From: Nocardiopsis sp. CNT312
GTDB lineage: Bacteria; Actinomycetota; Actinomycetes; Streptosporangiales; Streptosporangiaceae
DNA length: 64,000 nt
Direction of reading: 5' to 3'
Assembly (NCBI RefSeq): GCF_000515115.1
Contig: NZ_AZXF01000022.1
Span: 48,487 to 112,486 of the forward strand
Shown: positions 16,014 through 25,190 of the stretch, piece after piece
Position numbering within the stretch: the stretch's first letter is position 1
Layout of the letters: every line of letters begins with the position of its first letter
Notes under the pieces: model-generated
What the model was told of the DNA's origin: nothing
The model's input: only the letters and a program-made list of their open reading frames with translations
The model's database searches: none
Program-made: the position numbers and the translations under genes

Positions 16014-16529
16014 TCAAGAGCTCTCTGAACGGACCAAGAGGTCGACGTAGGCCAAAGCCTGTACGACCAGCGCGTCCACGCCTTCTCCCACGTCAAGGAC
16101 GTGTCCCGGTTCACGTGAGTCGAGTTCCTCCAGGGTCCACAACTGCGACTCCAGCAGCCCGGCGGGCATGAAGTGGCCCCGACGCGACCGGAGGCGCTCT
16201 TGGAGCAGCTCGGCGGACCCGTGCAGGTGCAGGAAGGCGACGTTCGGGGCACCCCCGCGCAGGACGTCGCGGTAGGCGCGCCGCAGCGCGGAGCAGGCCA
16301 TGACGGTGGACTCCCCGCGGGCCTCGTGCTCGGAGATCCACCCGGCGAGGTCCTCCAGCCAGGGCCACCGGTCCCCGTCGGTCAGCGGGACGCCCGCCGC
16401 CATCTTGGCGACGGAGGACTCGGGGTGGAAGGCATCGGCCTCAGCGAAGGGCAGGTCCAGGCGCTCGGCCACGCGTTCGGCCACCGTGCTCTTGCCGCTG
16501 CCGGACACACCCATGAAGACGACGTGCAT
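16014..16529 (-). CDS. gntK: Gluconokinase
   Basis: 171 residues, the usual length of GntK-type gluconokinases, which phosphorylate D-gluconate to 6-phosphogluconate for the pentose phosphate pathway. Walker A is MGVSGSGKST near the N-terminus. Other family marks are FAEADAFHPESSVAKMAAGVPLTD...DRWPWL, VMACSALRRAYRD and the C-terminal MPAGLLESQLWTLEEL. ATG 16529 has GGGAGAAGAGATC directly upstream. It diverges from the PfpI/MarR pair, so the palindromes at 16652-16688 may also affect it. Confidence 0.92.
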   Translation of the reverse strand: MHVVFMGVSGSGKSTVAERVAERLDLPFAEADAFHPESSVAKMAAGVPLTDGDRWPWLEDLAGWISEHEARGESTVMACSALRRAYRDVLRGGAPNVAFLHLHGSAELLQERLRSRRGHFMPAGLLESQLWTLEELDSREPGHVLDVGEGVDALVVQALAYVDLLVRSESS

Positions 16530-16651
16530 GATCTCTTCTCCCGAAAAGCCCCCGCCGTCGGGCGGTGGACCGTTACTATTCCCGAACGCGCCACGCGCAG
16601 TCCGCAACGTACGCCCCCCGCCTTGACCAGGCTCGGGGCACCTCCCAATCG

Positions 16652-16688
16652 TTGACAACATGTTGTCAAAATGACAGGATTCTGTCAT
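16652..16688. promoter_or_regulatory. Two adjacent palindromes: MarR operator and likely promoter
   Basis: TTGACAACATGTTGTCAA (16652-16669) is a perfect 18-bp palindrome. ATGACAG-GATT-CTGTCAT (16671-16688) is a second one that reaches into the start codon at 16687. TTGACA at 16652 can serve as a -35 box with AGGATT (16676-16681) as the -10, which would put transcription start at or next to the ATG. Binding of the MarR protein encoded two genes on would block the promoter. Confidence 0.6.
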
Positions 16689-17325
16689 GAGCTCATCGCC
16701 CACACGCACCGTCCACGTCGCCGTCTACGACCACATGGCGGACTGGGAGATCGGACACGTCCTCGCCCACCTGCGCAGCGGAGAGGCCCAGCGCCGCCCC
16801 GGCGGCGTCCGCGTCGCCACGGTCGGCATGGGCAACGCACCCGTGACCACCATGGGCGGTCTCACCATCCTGCCCGACATCGCGCTCCCCCGGCTCAAGC
16901 CCTCCGAGAGCTCGATGCTCATTCTCCCCGGAGCCGACACCTGGGACTGCGCCCCCGAGGCCATGGCCCCCTTCTCCTCCGCCGCCGGGATCTTCCTCGA
17001 CACCGGCGTACCGGTCGCCGCGATCTGCGGGGCCACCGCCGGACTCGCCCGCGAGGGCCTGCTCGACGACCGCGCCCACACCAGCGCCGCCCCGGAGTAC
17101 CTGCTGGCCACCGGCTACGCCGGATTCCGCCACTACAGGGACGACCTCGCCGTCACCGACGGCGACCTCATCACCGCCAACCCCATCGCCCCCGTGGAGT
17201 TCGCCCGCGAGATCTTCCGCCTCCTCGACGTCTACTCCCCGCGCGTGCTCGATGCCTGGTACCGGCTCTTCGGCCGACACGACCGCGACGCCTACGCCGT
17301 GCTGGCGGAGGCGTCCCGCCCGTGA
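16687..17325 (+). CDS. DJ-1/PfpI-type glutamine amidotransferase-like protein
   Basis: 212 residues of the DJ-1/ThiJ/PfpI superfamily. The nucleophile elbow is AAICGATAG with C114. Upstream are [12 protein letters not shown] and a family-typical N-terminal strand ([14 protein letters not shown]). Members include chaperones, glyoxalases and stress proteins, and the exact reaction cannot be read from sequence. There is no room for a ribosome site upstream of the ATG if transcription starts at the predicted promoter, so a leaderless mRNA is likely. The stop overlaps the start of the MarR gene (GTGA), so the two are co-translated. Confidence 0.85.
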   Translation: MSSSPTRTVHVAVYDHMADWEIGHVLAHLRSGEAQRRPGGVRVATVGMGNAPVTTMGGLTILPDIALPRLKPSESSMLILPGADTWDCAPEAMAPFSSAAGIFLDTGVPVAAICGATAGLAREGLLDDRAHTSAAPEYLLATGYAGFRHYRDDLAVTDGDLITANPIAPVEFAREIFRLLDVYSPRVLDAWYRLFGRHDRDAYAVLAEASRP

Positions 17326-17771
17326 GACCGCGACACCCCGCCGCGCTGCTCTCAGCGACCGCGACGACGGTGTTCCGGCTCAACGCACAACTCCTGGCCG
17401 CCGCCGAGGAACTCGCCCGGCCCGCGGGGCTCACCGCCGCCCGCTGGCAGGTGCTCGGCGACGTCGCCGACCAGCCTCGCACGGTCTCGGAGATCGCCCG
17501 GCGCTTGGGCACCAGCCGCCAGAGCGTACAGCGCATCGCCGACCTGCTGGTGAACCGGGGACTGGCCGAGTACCGGCCCAACCCCGCACACCGGCGCGCC
17601 AAACTCCTCACCCCCACCGGGCGGGGCCGGGACACCCTGTACAGCATCGACCCCGCCCACGCCCGGCTCGCCCGCAGACTCGTCGACGCCCTGGGCGAGG
17701 AGGAGACCGAACGCGCCGTGGCGTCGTTACGCCTGCTCGCACAGGCCCTCGACCGTATCGACGGCACCTGA
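17322..17771 (+). CDS. MarR-family transcriptional regulator
   Basis: 149 residues from GTG 17322, overlapping the PfpI stop by four bases. The winged helix-turn-helix is clear: [44 protein letters not shown] and a wing with [15 protein letters not shown]. Dimerising helices flank it. It is probably the repressor of its own operon through the palindromes at 16652-16688. The inducer is unknown; oxidised or phenolic compounds are common for this family. Confidence 0.9.
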   Translation: MRPRHPAALLSATATTVFRLNAQLLAAAEELARPAGLTAARWQVLGDVADQPRTVSEIARRLGTSRQSVQRIADLLVNRGLAEYRPNPAHRRAKLLTPTGRGRDTLYSIDPAHARLARRLVDALGEEETERAVASLRLLAQALDRIDGT

Positions 17772-17863
17772 GGCCCCACCGGACCGGGACACCGCCCCGA
17801 CGGGGATGTGACCCGTGCGACACAATTGGCTCACCCAGTCTTGGCCACAAGCAGGAGGCACCG

Positions 17864-19357
17864 TTGAGCCAGCAGTACGTCGCCGCGATCGACCAGGGCA
17901 CCACGTCCAGCCGCTGCATCCTCTTCGACCGGGACGGCCGCGCCGCCGCCACCGGACAGCGCGAGCACCGGCAGATCTTCCCCCGGCCCGGCTGGGTGGA
18001 GCACGACGCGGCCGAGATCTGGACCAACGTGGAGGCGGTCGTCGCACAGGCCCTCGACGAGGCCGGTGCCGCCCCCGGACAGGTGGCCGCCGTGGGCATC
18101 ACCAACCAGCGCGAGACCACCCTGCTGTGGGACCGCGCGACCGGCCAACCCGTGCACCACGCGATCGTCTGGCAGGACACCCGCACCGACTCCCTGGTCC
18201 GCACACTCGGCGGCGACACCGGCCAGGACCGCTTCCGCGACCGGTGCGGGCTGCCACTGGCCACCTACTTCTCCGGTCCCAAGATCCGATGGCTGCTCGA
18301 CCACGTGGACGGGCTGCGCGAGCGCGCCGAGCGCGGCGAACTCCTGTTCGGCACCATGGACACCTGGCTGATCTGGAAACTGACCGGACGCCACATCACG
18401 GACGTGACCAACGCCAGCCGCACCATGCTGATGAACATCCACACCCTGGAGTGGGACCGGGAGGTCCTGGACGCGATGGGCGTCCCCGCCGCCCTGCTCC
18501 CCGAGATCCGCTCTTCCTCCGAGGTCTACGGCACCGCGCGCGGCCCCCTGGAAGGGGTGCCGGTGGCGGCCTCGCTCGGCGACCAGCACGCCGCGCTCTT
18601 CGGGCAGACCTGCTTCGACCCCGGCGACGTCAAGGGCACCTACGGAACCGGGGCCTTCCTGGTGATGAACACCGGAACCGAACCCGTCACCTCGGAGAAC
18701 GGCCTGCTCACCACACTCGGCTACAAGCTGGGCGAGGAGCGGGCGGTGTACGCCCTGGAGGGGTCGATCGCCGTCACCGGCTCCCTCGTGCAGTGGCTGC
18801 GCGACAACCTGGGGCTCATCTCCACCGCGCCGGAGGTCGAGGAGCTCGCCCGGACCGTGGACGACAACGGCGGGTGCTACATCGTCCCCGCCTTCTCCGG
18901 CCTCTTCGCCCCGCACTGGCGCGGCGACGCGCGCGGGGTCATCGCCGGACTGACCGGCTACGTGAACCGGGGCCACATCGCGCGGGCCGCCCTGGAGGCC
19001 TCGGCCTGGCAGACCCGCGAGGTGGTGGACGCGATGAACGCCGACGCCGGCAACACGCTCACCACCCTGAAGGTGGACGGCGGCATGACCGGGGACGACC
19101 TGCTCATGCAGATCCTCGCGGACGTGCTCGACACCGACGTGGTGCGGCCGGAGGTCTCCGAGACCACGTGCCTGGGCGCGGCCTACGCGGCGGGGCTGGC
19201 GGTGGGCTACTGGCCGGACCTGGAGACGCTGCGCGCCAACTGGCGCGAGGACACCGCGTGGACGCCGAAGATGTCACCGCAGGCACGCGAACGCGAGTAC
19301 CGCAACTGGCGCAAGGCCGTGCACCGCACCCTCGACTGGGTCGAGGACGAGGACTGA
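17864..19357 (+). CDS. glpK: Glycerol kinase
   Basis: 497 residues from TTG 17864 with GGAGG seven bases upstream. It makes sn-glycerol-3-phosphate from glycerol and ATP. Family marks are [10 protein letters not shown] at the N-terminus, [55 protein letters not shown] and [14 protein letters not shown]. Length is standard. No glpF or glpD is adjacent, so it stands alone here. Confidence 0.96.
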   Translation: MSQQYVAAIDQGTTSSRCILFDRDGRAAATGQREHRQIFPRPGWVEHDAAEIWTNVEAVVAQALDEAGAAPGQVAAVGITNQRETTLLWDRATGQPVHHAIVWQDTRTDSLVRTLGGDTGQDRFRDRCGLPLATYFSGPKIRWLLDHVDGLRERAERGELLFGTMDTWLIWKLTGRHITDVTNASRTMLMNIHTLEWDREVLDAMGVPAALLPEIRSSSEVYGTARGPLEGVPVAASLGDQHAALFGQTCFDPGDVKGTYGTGAFLVMNTGTEPVTSENGLLTTLGYKLGEERAVYALEGSIAVTGSLVQWLRDNLGLISTAPEVEELARTVDDNGGCYIVPAFSGLFAPHWRGDARGVIAGLTGYVNRGHIARAALEASAWQTREVVDAMNADAGNTLTTLKVDGGMTGDDLLMQILADVLDTDVVRPEVSETTCLGAAYAAGLAVGYWPDLETLRANWREDTAWTPKMSPQAREREYRNWRKAVHRTLDWVEDED

Positions 19358-19375
19358 GCCGCCCGGAAACGCCGA

Positions 19376-19408
19376 CGGCCCCGGAGAGGCGGTGCCTCGC
19401 CGGGGCCG
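19376..19408. terminator. Bidirectional terminator
   Basis: CGGCCCCGG (19376-19384) pairs with CCGGGGCCG (19400-19408), with a further GGC/GCC pair in the loop. It lies between the convergent glpK and cold-shock genes. Confidence 0.75.
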
Positions 19409-19428
19409 CGGCTCAAACGATCAGGACC

Positions 19429-19632
19429 TTAGAGGGCCTTGACGTTGTCGGCCTGCGGGCCGCGGTTGCCCTGCGTGATCTCGAACTCCACGCGCTGGTT
19501 CTCCTCCAGGTTACGGAAACCGGAACCCTGGATCGCGCTGTAGTGAACGAAGGCGTCCGGGCCGCCGTCGTCGGGGGAGATGAAGCCGAAGCCCTTCTCG
19601 CCGTTGAACCACTTCACAGTTCCCTGAGCCAT
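19429..19632 (-). CDS. Cold-shock domain protein (CspA family)
   Basis: 67 residues, the full length of a single cold-shock domain. RNP1 is KGFGFI and RNP2 is DAFVHY; it opens with [17 protein letters not shown]. It binds single-stranded RNA/DNA as a chaperone. ATG 19632 has GAAGGAGAG upstream. About 150 bp of comparatively AT-rich leader lie before the next landmark, which fits the long 5' UTR usual for csp mRNAs. 19760-19915 holds no gene I can support. Confidence 0.95.
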   Translation of the reverse strand: MAQGTVKWFNGEKGFGFISPDDGGPDAFVHYSAIQGSGFRNLEENQRVEFEITQGNRGPQADNVKAL

Positions 19633-19915
19633 GTTTCTCTCCTTCAGCTCGGTGTACACGGATGCAGACTCACATCCGCAAATTGCCGCGAGCCGATCTT
19701 TGAGAAACCGCCCGCCGGTCACAAACTCCGCGGGCAAAACACCAACTGCGAAATTCAACGACTAACAATCACTACGAACTTATCACAGCCGGAGCGCCCG
19801 GGGGAGGGTTCCGGTGTGGTGACACGCACCGTCAGCGAGGGAATATTCGCTGCTGGCAGCGACAATCCCCCACACACCGGACACCCGACGCCCCAGCGTT
19901 ACCAAGCGATCACCC

Positions 19916-22390
19916 TCACTTTGCCAGAACTTCGTTCACGCAGGTCAAGACCGGTGCCGCCACGACGGCCTCCGGATCGAGCCCGGCGCCGCCCCTCACC
20001 CGGAACGTGTGCTCCTCTCCCGGGAGCAGCGTCACCAGGGCGCTGTCCGCGGACGCCTGCGGGTCGAGCCGGTCGGCGTTGAGTACCAGGTCCCGCAACA
20101 GCACCCGTGCCCGCACGCTCACGAGCAGATCAGCGCCCTCGACGCGGGTCTCCGTGTCGAATTCCGGGGCCCCGTAGGCGAAATCGCGGTCACGCGCGAA
20201 GAACCACCACGCCCGCTCCCCCGCTCCGTCGACGGTGAGCACCTCGCTCTCGGCACGCTCCGGACGGGCCAGCTCGGCGGCCACGGAGACCCGCAGCGCA
20301 CCGCGCGGCGCCACCCGGACCGGGTGGACGGAGGAGGCCAGTACGTCTCCCCCGGCGCTGCGGCGGGCCAGGGTGAGCTCGGTGGTCCACTCCTGGTCGG
20401 TGTCGTTGCCCAGGACGACGCACAGGCGGCCGTCGTCGGCGGGCTGCACCGTGGCGACGCGGTCGGCGTAGACCGAGCGCACCGCGTACCACGCGGGCTT
20501 GAGCCGCGCCGCGCCGTCCACCAGCGCCCACGAGGTCACCGGCCAGCAGTCGTTGATCTGCCACACCACCGTGCCCGTGCAGTACGGCCACAGGGAGCGG
20601 TAGTAGCCGATCCCCACGTCGAGCGCCCGCGCCTGTGCCACCTGGGTCAGGTAGTGCCAGGCGTCGTAGCCCCACTCGCGGTCGCCGAAGTGCTCCCTCA
20701 GGCCGCGGGCGAGTTTGGCGTCGCCGTCCTCGGCCTTCTGGTGGTGGGCCACGCCGGGCGAGGACGGGGTCAGCGGGTCATCGGACACCGCGGAGCGCAG
20801 GGTCGCGTGGTTGGGCGGCGCCTGGTATCCGAACTCCGCCGCGAACCGGGGCCGGTGGTCCCGGTAGTGCGTGTACTCCAGGTCGTTCCACACGTCCCAC
20901 ACGTGCATGGTGCCGTGGGCGGCGTCGTTGGGGTGCACCCCCTCGCCCTCGGAGTAGGGGCTGCCCGGCCAGTAGGGCCGGGTGGGGTCGAGTTCGGCGA
21001 CCACGCGGGGCAGCAGGTCGAGGTAGTACCCGGCACCCCAGGGGCGACCGTCGAGCTCCTCCTTCCACCCCCAGTCCTCGTGGCCCCAGATGTTCTCGTT
21101 GTTGCCGCACCACACCGCGAGCGAGGCGTGCGGGGACAGCCGGACGACCGCCTCCCGCGCCTCGGCCTCCACCTCGGCGGCGATCGGGTCGTCCTCGGGG
21201 TAGGCGGCGCACGCGAACAGGAAGTCCTGCCACACGAGCACGCCCAGTTCGGAGCAGACATCGTAGAAGTCGTCGGACTCGTAGATCCCGCCGCCCCACA
21301 CGCGCAGCAGGTTCATGCCGGCCTCGCAGGCCTGCGTGACGCGCTCACGGTAGCGGTCCTCCCCCACACGGGTGGGGAAGGTGTCGTCGGGGATCCAGTT
21401 GGCGCCCTTGACCAGGATGCGGCGCCCGTTCACGGTGACCGCGAAGGCGGCTCCCCTGGCGTCGGGCTCGCTGGCGATGCCCACCTCGCGGAAGCCGATC
21501 CGCCGGGACCACCCCTCCAGGGCGGCACCGTCGACGGCCAGCTCCACCTCCAGGGCGTACAGAGGCTGGCCGCCGTGGCCGCGCGGCCACCACAGTTCGG
21601 CCTGGGGCACCTCCAACTCCAGGACGGCGCGCTCCTCGCCGGGGGCGACGGTGGCCTTGGCCTCGACACCGCCGACGGTCGCGGTGAGGGTCAGTTCCCG
21701 CTGACTGCCCGCGTCGGTGCGCTCCAGGCCGACGTGGACCGCGACCCGGCCGGTGGTGCCCTCGACGGAGACCAGGGGCCGGACGGCGGCGATGCGCGCG
21801 GTGGACCAGGCGTGCAGGCGTATGGGGCGCCAGATGCCGGAGGTGACCAGGGTCGGCCCCCAGTCCCAGCCGAAGTTGCACGCCATCTTGCGAATGTACT
21901 GGTAGGGCTCGTCGTAGGCTGCCGGGAGCGCTCCCATTTGCTCCCGGTGGGCCTCGGCGTACCCGTAGGGGGAAGCGAAGTCCACGATGAGCTCCGGGGC
22001 GCCGCCGGCTGAGGCCAGGGCCTCGGTGACGTCGAACCGGTGAGTGCGGTGCATGTTCTCCGACCGGCCCACCTCACGCCCGGCCACCCGGATAGAGGCA
22101 ACCGTGTCCAGCCCCTCGCACACCAGGTCCACCCGGTCGTGGGACGGCAGCGCGGCCGCCTCCGCCGCCAGGGAACGGGAGTAGCGCCAGTCGGTGCGGC
22201 CGATCCACCCCAGACGCGTCTCGTTGTCGTCGGTGTAGGGCTCGTCGATCAGCCCGTGCCGGAGCAGGTCCGTGTGGACACAGCCCGGCACCTGGGCCGG
22301 TACCGTCCCGACCCCGGCGGCCGGGCCCTGGAGACGGTCCCCGCGAGGCTCCAGGGCCCAGCCGCTTGTCAGATCGATCAGGGTGTTCAC
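19916..22390 (-). CDS. Beta-mannosidase, glycoside hydrolase family 2
   Basis: 824 residues with no signal peptide, so intracellular. The N-terminal jelly roll has VPGCVHTDLLRHGLIDEPY and LGWIGRTDWRYSRS, typical of beta-mannosidases. The central TIM barrel carries the acid/base E432 (AVWCGNNENIWG) and the nucleophile E519 (RFAAEFGYQ). It releases mannose from the non-reducing end of imported mannobiose or manno-oligosaccharides. It is the last gene of the operon, 15 bp after the second ATPase gene. No extracellular mannanase is in the window. Confidence 0.92.
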   Translation of the reverse strand: MNTLIDLTSGWALEPRGDRLQGPAAGVGTVPAQVPGCVHTDLLRHGLIDEPYTDDNETRLGWIGRTDWRYSRSLAAEAAALPSHDRVDLVCEGLDTVASIRVAGREVGRSENMHRTHRFDVTEALASAGGAPELIVDFASPYGYAEAHREQMGALPAAYDEPYQYIRKMACNFGWDWGPTLVTSGIWRPIRLHAWSTARIAAVRPLVSVEGTTGRVAVHVGLERTDAGSQRELTLTATVGGVEAKATVAPGEERAVLELEVPQAELWWPRGHGGQPLYALEVELAVDGAALEGWSRRIGFREVGIASEPDARGAAFAVTVNGRRILVKGANWIPDDTFPTRVGEDRYRERVTQACEAGMNLLRVWGGGIYESDDFYDVCSELGVLVWQDFLFACAAYPEDDPIAAEVEAEAREAVVRLSPHASLAVWCGNNENIWGHEDWGWKEELDGRPWGAGYYLDLLPRVVAELDPTRPYWPGSPYSEGEGVHPNDAAHGTMHVWDVWNDLEYTHYRDHRPRFAAEFGYQAPPNHATLRSAVSDDPLTPSSPGVAHHQKAEDGDAKLARGLREHFGDREWGYDAWHYLTQVAQARALDVGIGYYRSLWPYCTGTVVWQINDCWPVTSWALVDGAARLKPAWYAVRSVYADRVATVQPADDGRLCVVLGNDTDQEWTTELTLARRSAGGDVLASSVHPVRVAPRGALRVSVAAELARPERAESEVLTVDGAGERAWWFFARDRDFAYGAPEFDTETRVEGADLLVSVRARVLLRDLVLNADRLDPQASADSALVTLLPGEEHTFRVRGGAGLDPEAVVAAPVLTCVNEVLAK

Positions 22391-22405
22391 GTGGTCTTCC
22401 TTAGC

Positions 22406-23335
22406 TCATGTCTGGTCGATGCCGACGAAGTGTCCGGCCTCGGCCTCCAGCAGCGGCGCCGTGTACTCACCCTCGGGCACCGTCGGCAGCGTGACGTCCT
22501 CGGGCGGGTTGGCCGCCAGTTCGGCGTCGACCTCGGCCCAGGTCTGGTGCAACTGCGGCACGCAGGAGAGCAGGTGGCGGCTGTAGGGGTGCAGCGGGTT
22601 CTCGAACACCCGCTGGGTGGGACCCATCTCCGCGACGGCGCCCTTGTGCAGGATCACCGAGGTGTCGCTGACGTAGTTGCCCAAGGACAGGTCGTGCGTG
22701 ACGAACAGGATGCCCAGGCCGCGCTCCTTGAGGTCGACGAGCAGGTTGAGCACGTCGATCCGGGTGGAGGCGTCGAGCATGCTGATGATCTCGTCGGCCA
22801 CCAGCACCTTGATGTCCAGCAGCAGCGCGCGGGCGATGAGCATGCGCTGCAACTGCCCGCCGCTGAGCTGGTGGGGGTACTTGTTCAGCACGTTGCCCGG
22901 GTCGAGGCGGACCGTGTCCAGCGACGACAGGACCTTCTCGCGCCACTCCTCCTGGGAGGTGTCGGGCGCGTAGGACTGGCGCACCATCTCGAAGACGCGG
23001 TCGGCCTTGAAGATGGGGTTGAAGCAACTGAAGGGGTCCTGGAAGACCCCCTGCACGTGGCGGTAGTACTCCTTGCGTGCCTTGAAGCCCTTGATGGTCG
23101 AGACATCGGTGCCCTCGTAGCGGATCTGCCCCTCGGAGACCGACGTCAGCCCGAGCACCATCTTGCCGATGGTGCTCTTGCCGCTGCCGCTCTCCCCGAT
23201 CAGGGACACGACCTCGCCCGCGCGTACGGTCAGGTTGACGTCGCGCACCGCGCGCTTGCGTCCACCGCCGAATGCTCCGGTCCGGTACACCTTGTGCACG
23301 TGGTCGAGTTCGAGCAGGGTCTCACTCACCGTCAC
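22406..23335 (-). CDS. Oligosaccharide/peptide ABC transporter ATPase (DppF-like)
   Basis: 309 residues. Walker A SLIGESGSGKST, signature LSGGQLQR, Walker B VLVADEIISMLD, H-loop VTHD. The C-terminal region belongs to the Dpp/Opp ATPase type (LHPYSRHLLSCVPQ). It starts at GTG 23335 overlapping the stop of the previous gene. It pairs with the ATPase at 23332-24285 to energise the two permeases. In this operon the substrate is most likely a beta-mannoside and not a peptide; Opp-type sugar transporters of this kind are known in thermophiles and actinomycetes. Confidence 0.9.
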   Translation of the reverse strand: MTVSETLLELDHVHKVYRTGAFGGGRKRAVRDVNLTVRAGEVVSLIGESGSGKSTIGKMVLGLTSVSEGQIRYEGTDVSTIKGFKARKEYYRHVQGVFQDPFSCFNPIFKADRVFEMVRQSYAPDTSQEEWREKVLSSLDTVRLDPGNVLNKYPHQLSGGQLQRMLIARALLLDIKVLVADEIISMLDASTRIDVLNLLVDLKERGLGILFVTHDLSLGNYVSDTSVILHKGAVAEMGPTQRVFENPLHPYSRHLLSCVPQLHQTWAEVDAELAANPPEDVTLPTVPEGEYTAPLLEAEAGHFVGIDQT

Positions 23336-24285
23336 TCACCCGTCTTCCAGCACGCGGCCCAGTGGCCGGGTTCGATCTCCAGCAGGGGAGGCTGCTCGGC
23401 GCACTTGTCGAACGCCATCGGGCAGCGGTCCTTGAAACGGCACCCCGTGGGGGGGTTGAGCAGGCCGGGCGGCTTGCCGGGAATGCCCTCCAGGCGTTCC
23501 TCCGTGGAGGTGGAGCCCACCTCCGGCAGGGCCGAGATGAGCATCTGCGTGTAGGGGTGCCTCGGGGCGTCGATGATGGTCTTGACCGGCGCCTTCTCGG
23601 CGATACGGCCCGCGTACATCACCATGATGGTGTCGGCCATCTGGTAGACGAGCGAGATGTCGTGGGTCACGAACACCATGCTGCGCACGTACTCGCGGTC
23701 GCGGAACTCCACGAGCGACTCGGCGACCGAGCGCTGGGTGGACACGTCCAGCGCCGAGGTGACCTCGTCGGCGATGAGCAGGGACGGGTTGAGCAGCGTG
23801 GAGATCACCATGACCACGCGCTGCTTCATGCCGCCCGACAGCTCGATGGGGAACCGGTTGAGCACGTCGGTGGAGAGGCCCACCAGTTCCAGGCGGCGCT
23901 TGAGCTCGTCCTCGATGTCTCCGGGGCGGACACCGCGTGCGCGCAGCAGTTCGGTGACCAGCCGCCCGATCTTGCGGGTGGGGTTGAGCGCGCTCATCGC
24001 GTACTGCGGGATGAGCGAGATCTCGTGGTAGCGCAGGGGGACCATCGCGTCGTCGTCGGCGATGGGCACGTCCTTGCCGTCCAGCTCGATCGAGCCGCCG
24101 ACGTGGCGCATCCGCGAGTCGAGCCTGATGAGGCTCTTGCCCAGGGTGCTCTTGCCGCAGCCGGACTCGCCGGCCAGGCCCATGATCTCCCCGTCTTCGA
24201 GGTCGAACGTCACCCCGTCGAGGGCGTGGACGTCCCCGCGCAGGGTCTGGTAGTAGACCTTGAGGTCCTTGACGCGAAGAGTCAT
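23332..24285 (-). CDS. Oligosaccharide/peptide ABC transporter ATPase (DppD-like)
   Basis: 317 residues. Walker A GLAGESGCGKST, signature LSGGMKQR, Walker B LLIADEVTSALD, H-loop VTHD. It ends with the Dpp-type oligopeptide ATPase extension (GCRFKDRCPMAFDKC), in which Cys residues are common in this family. ATG 24285 overlaps the permease stop (TGATG) and the gene's own stop overlaps the next start, so the cassette is translationally coupled. Confidence 0.92.
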   Translation of the reverse strand: MTLRVKDLKVYYQTLRGDVHALDGVTFDLEDGEIMGLAGESGCGKSTLGKSLIRLDSRMRHVGGSIELDGKDVPIADDDAMVPLRYHEISLIPQYAMSALNPTRKIGRLVTELLRARGVRPGDIEDELKRRLELVGLSTDVLNRFPIELSGGMKQRVVMVISTLLNPSLLIADEVTSALDVSTQRSVAESLVEFRDREYVRSMVFVTHDISLVYQMADTIMVMYAGRIAEKAPVKTIIDAPRHPYTQMLISALPEVGSTSTEERLEGIPGKPPGLLNPPTGCRFKDRCPMAFDKCAEQPPLLEIEPGHWAACWKTGE

Positions 24286-25190
24286 CACAGCTCCCGCAGC
24301 TTGGGGTTGAACACTTCGTCCAACCCGACGTTGAGGATGTACAGCGAACTGACGATCACGGTGATTCCGAGACCGGGCGGGATGAACCACCACCACAGCC
24401 CCAGTTGGAGGGCGCTCCACTGGACCGCGTTCTCCAGCATCAGGCCGAGGGAGACGCCGTTGGTCGGACCGAGGCCGATGAAGTCCAGGCCGGCGGCGGT
24501 GAGTACGGCGCCCCCGAAGAGCAGGATGGACGTCATCACCAGGTAGGAGCTCATGTTGGGCGCCAGTTCGGAGGTGATGATCCGCCAGGTGCGCCGTCCG
24601 CTGAGCCGGGCCAGGTCCACGTAGTCGCGGGTGGCCAGGGACAGGGTCTGGGAGCGCACCGCGCGCGCCGCCCAGGGCCAGGTGGTGAGGCCGATGAAGA
24701 TGCCCTGGATGAGCACGCCCCGGGCGTCCAGGTAGGCGATGGCGACGATGAGGACGACCATGGCGGGCAGGACCAGCACCACGTTCGTGAGCATGTTGAG
24801 GACGTCGTCGACCCATCCGCCCTTGTAACCGGCGACGAAGCCGACTGCGGTGCCGACGAGGAAGGCGACGCCGCCGCCGAAGAAACCGATGAGGAAGGTC
24901 GAGCGCACGCCGTAGACGAACTGTGCCCAGATGTCCTGGCCGAAGCTCGTGGTGCCCAACCAGAACTCGCCGTTGGGCGGCTGGCTCTGCGGGCCGACGT
25001 ACTCGTTGGGGTCGTGGTCGACGAAGAGCGGGCCGATGAGGCCGAGCAGGAAGAAGCCCAGGACGATGCCGAGGCCGATGAGCAGCTTGGGGTTGCGGCG
25101 GGCGAAGTGCAGGGTCTCGGCGAACCTGCGTTCACCGCCCACCGTGGGCTCCGCCTTGTCGGCGCCCGGGGCTCCAGCGACGTTGGTCAT
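24285..25190 (-). CDS. ABC transporter permease (DppC-like)
   Basis: 301 residues with a cytoplasmic N-terminus of about 35 residues, then six transmembrane helices (first LLIGLGIVLGFFLLGLIGPLF). The DppC loop NEYVGPQSQPPNGEFWLGTT and the EAA-type coupling segment DYVDLARLSGRRTWRIITSE contact the ATPases. Start ATG 25190 overlaps the end of the previous permease gene. Forms a heterodimer with the protein at 25187-26182. Confidence 0.92.
   Translation of the reverse strand: MTNVAGAPGADKAEPTVGGERRFAETLHFARRNPKLLIGLGIVLGFFLLGLIGPLFVDHDPNEYVGPQSQPPNGEFWLGTTSFGQDIWAQFVYGVRSTFLIGFFGGGVAFLVGTAVGFVAGYKGGWVDDVLNMLTNVVLVLPAMVVLIVAIAYLDARGVLIQGIFIGLTTWPWAARAVRSQTLSLATRDYVDLARLSGRRTWRIITSELAPNMSSYLVMTSILLFGGAVLTAAGLDFIGLGPTNGVSLGLMLENAVQWSALQLGLWWWFIPPGLGITVIVSSLYILNVGLDEVFNPKLREL

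Noticed and set aside
19810..19881. Terminator for the mannosidase operon
   Set aside because: CCGGTGTG/CACACCGG arms exist, but the loop of more than 50 nt makes a functional terminator doubtful.
22040..24546. Long plus-strand open frames across the transporter ATPase genes
   Set aside because: They are antisense to two clear ATPase genes with all motifs present and have shadow-like His/Val/Gly-rich composition.
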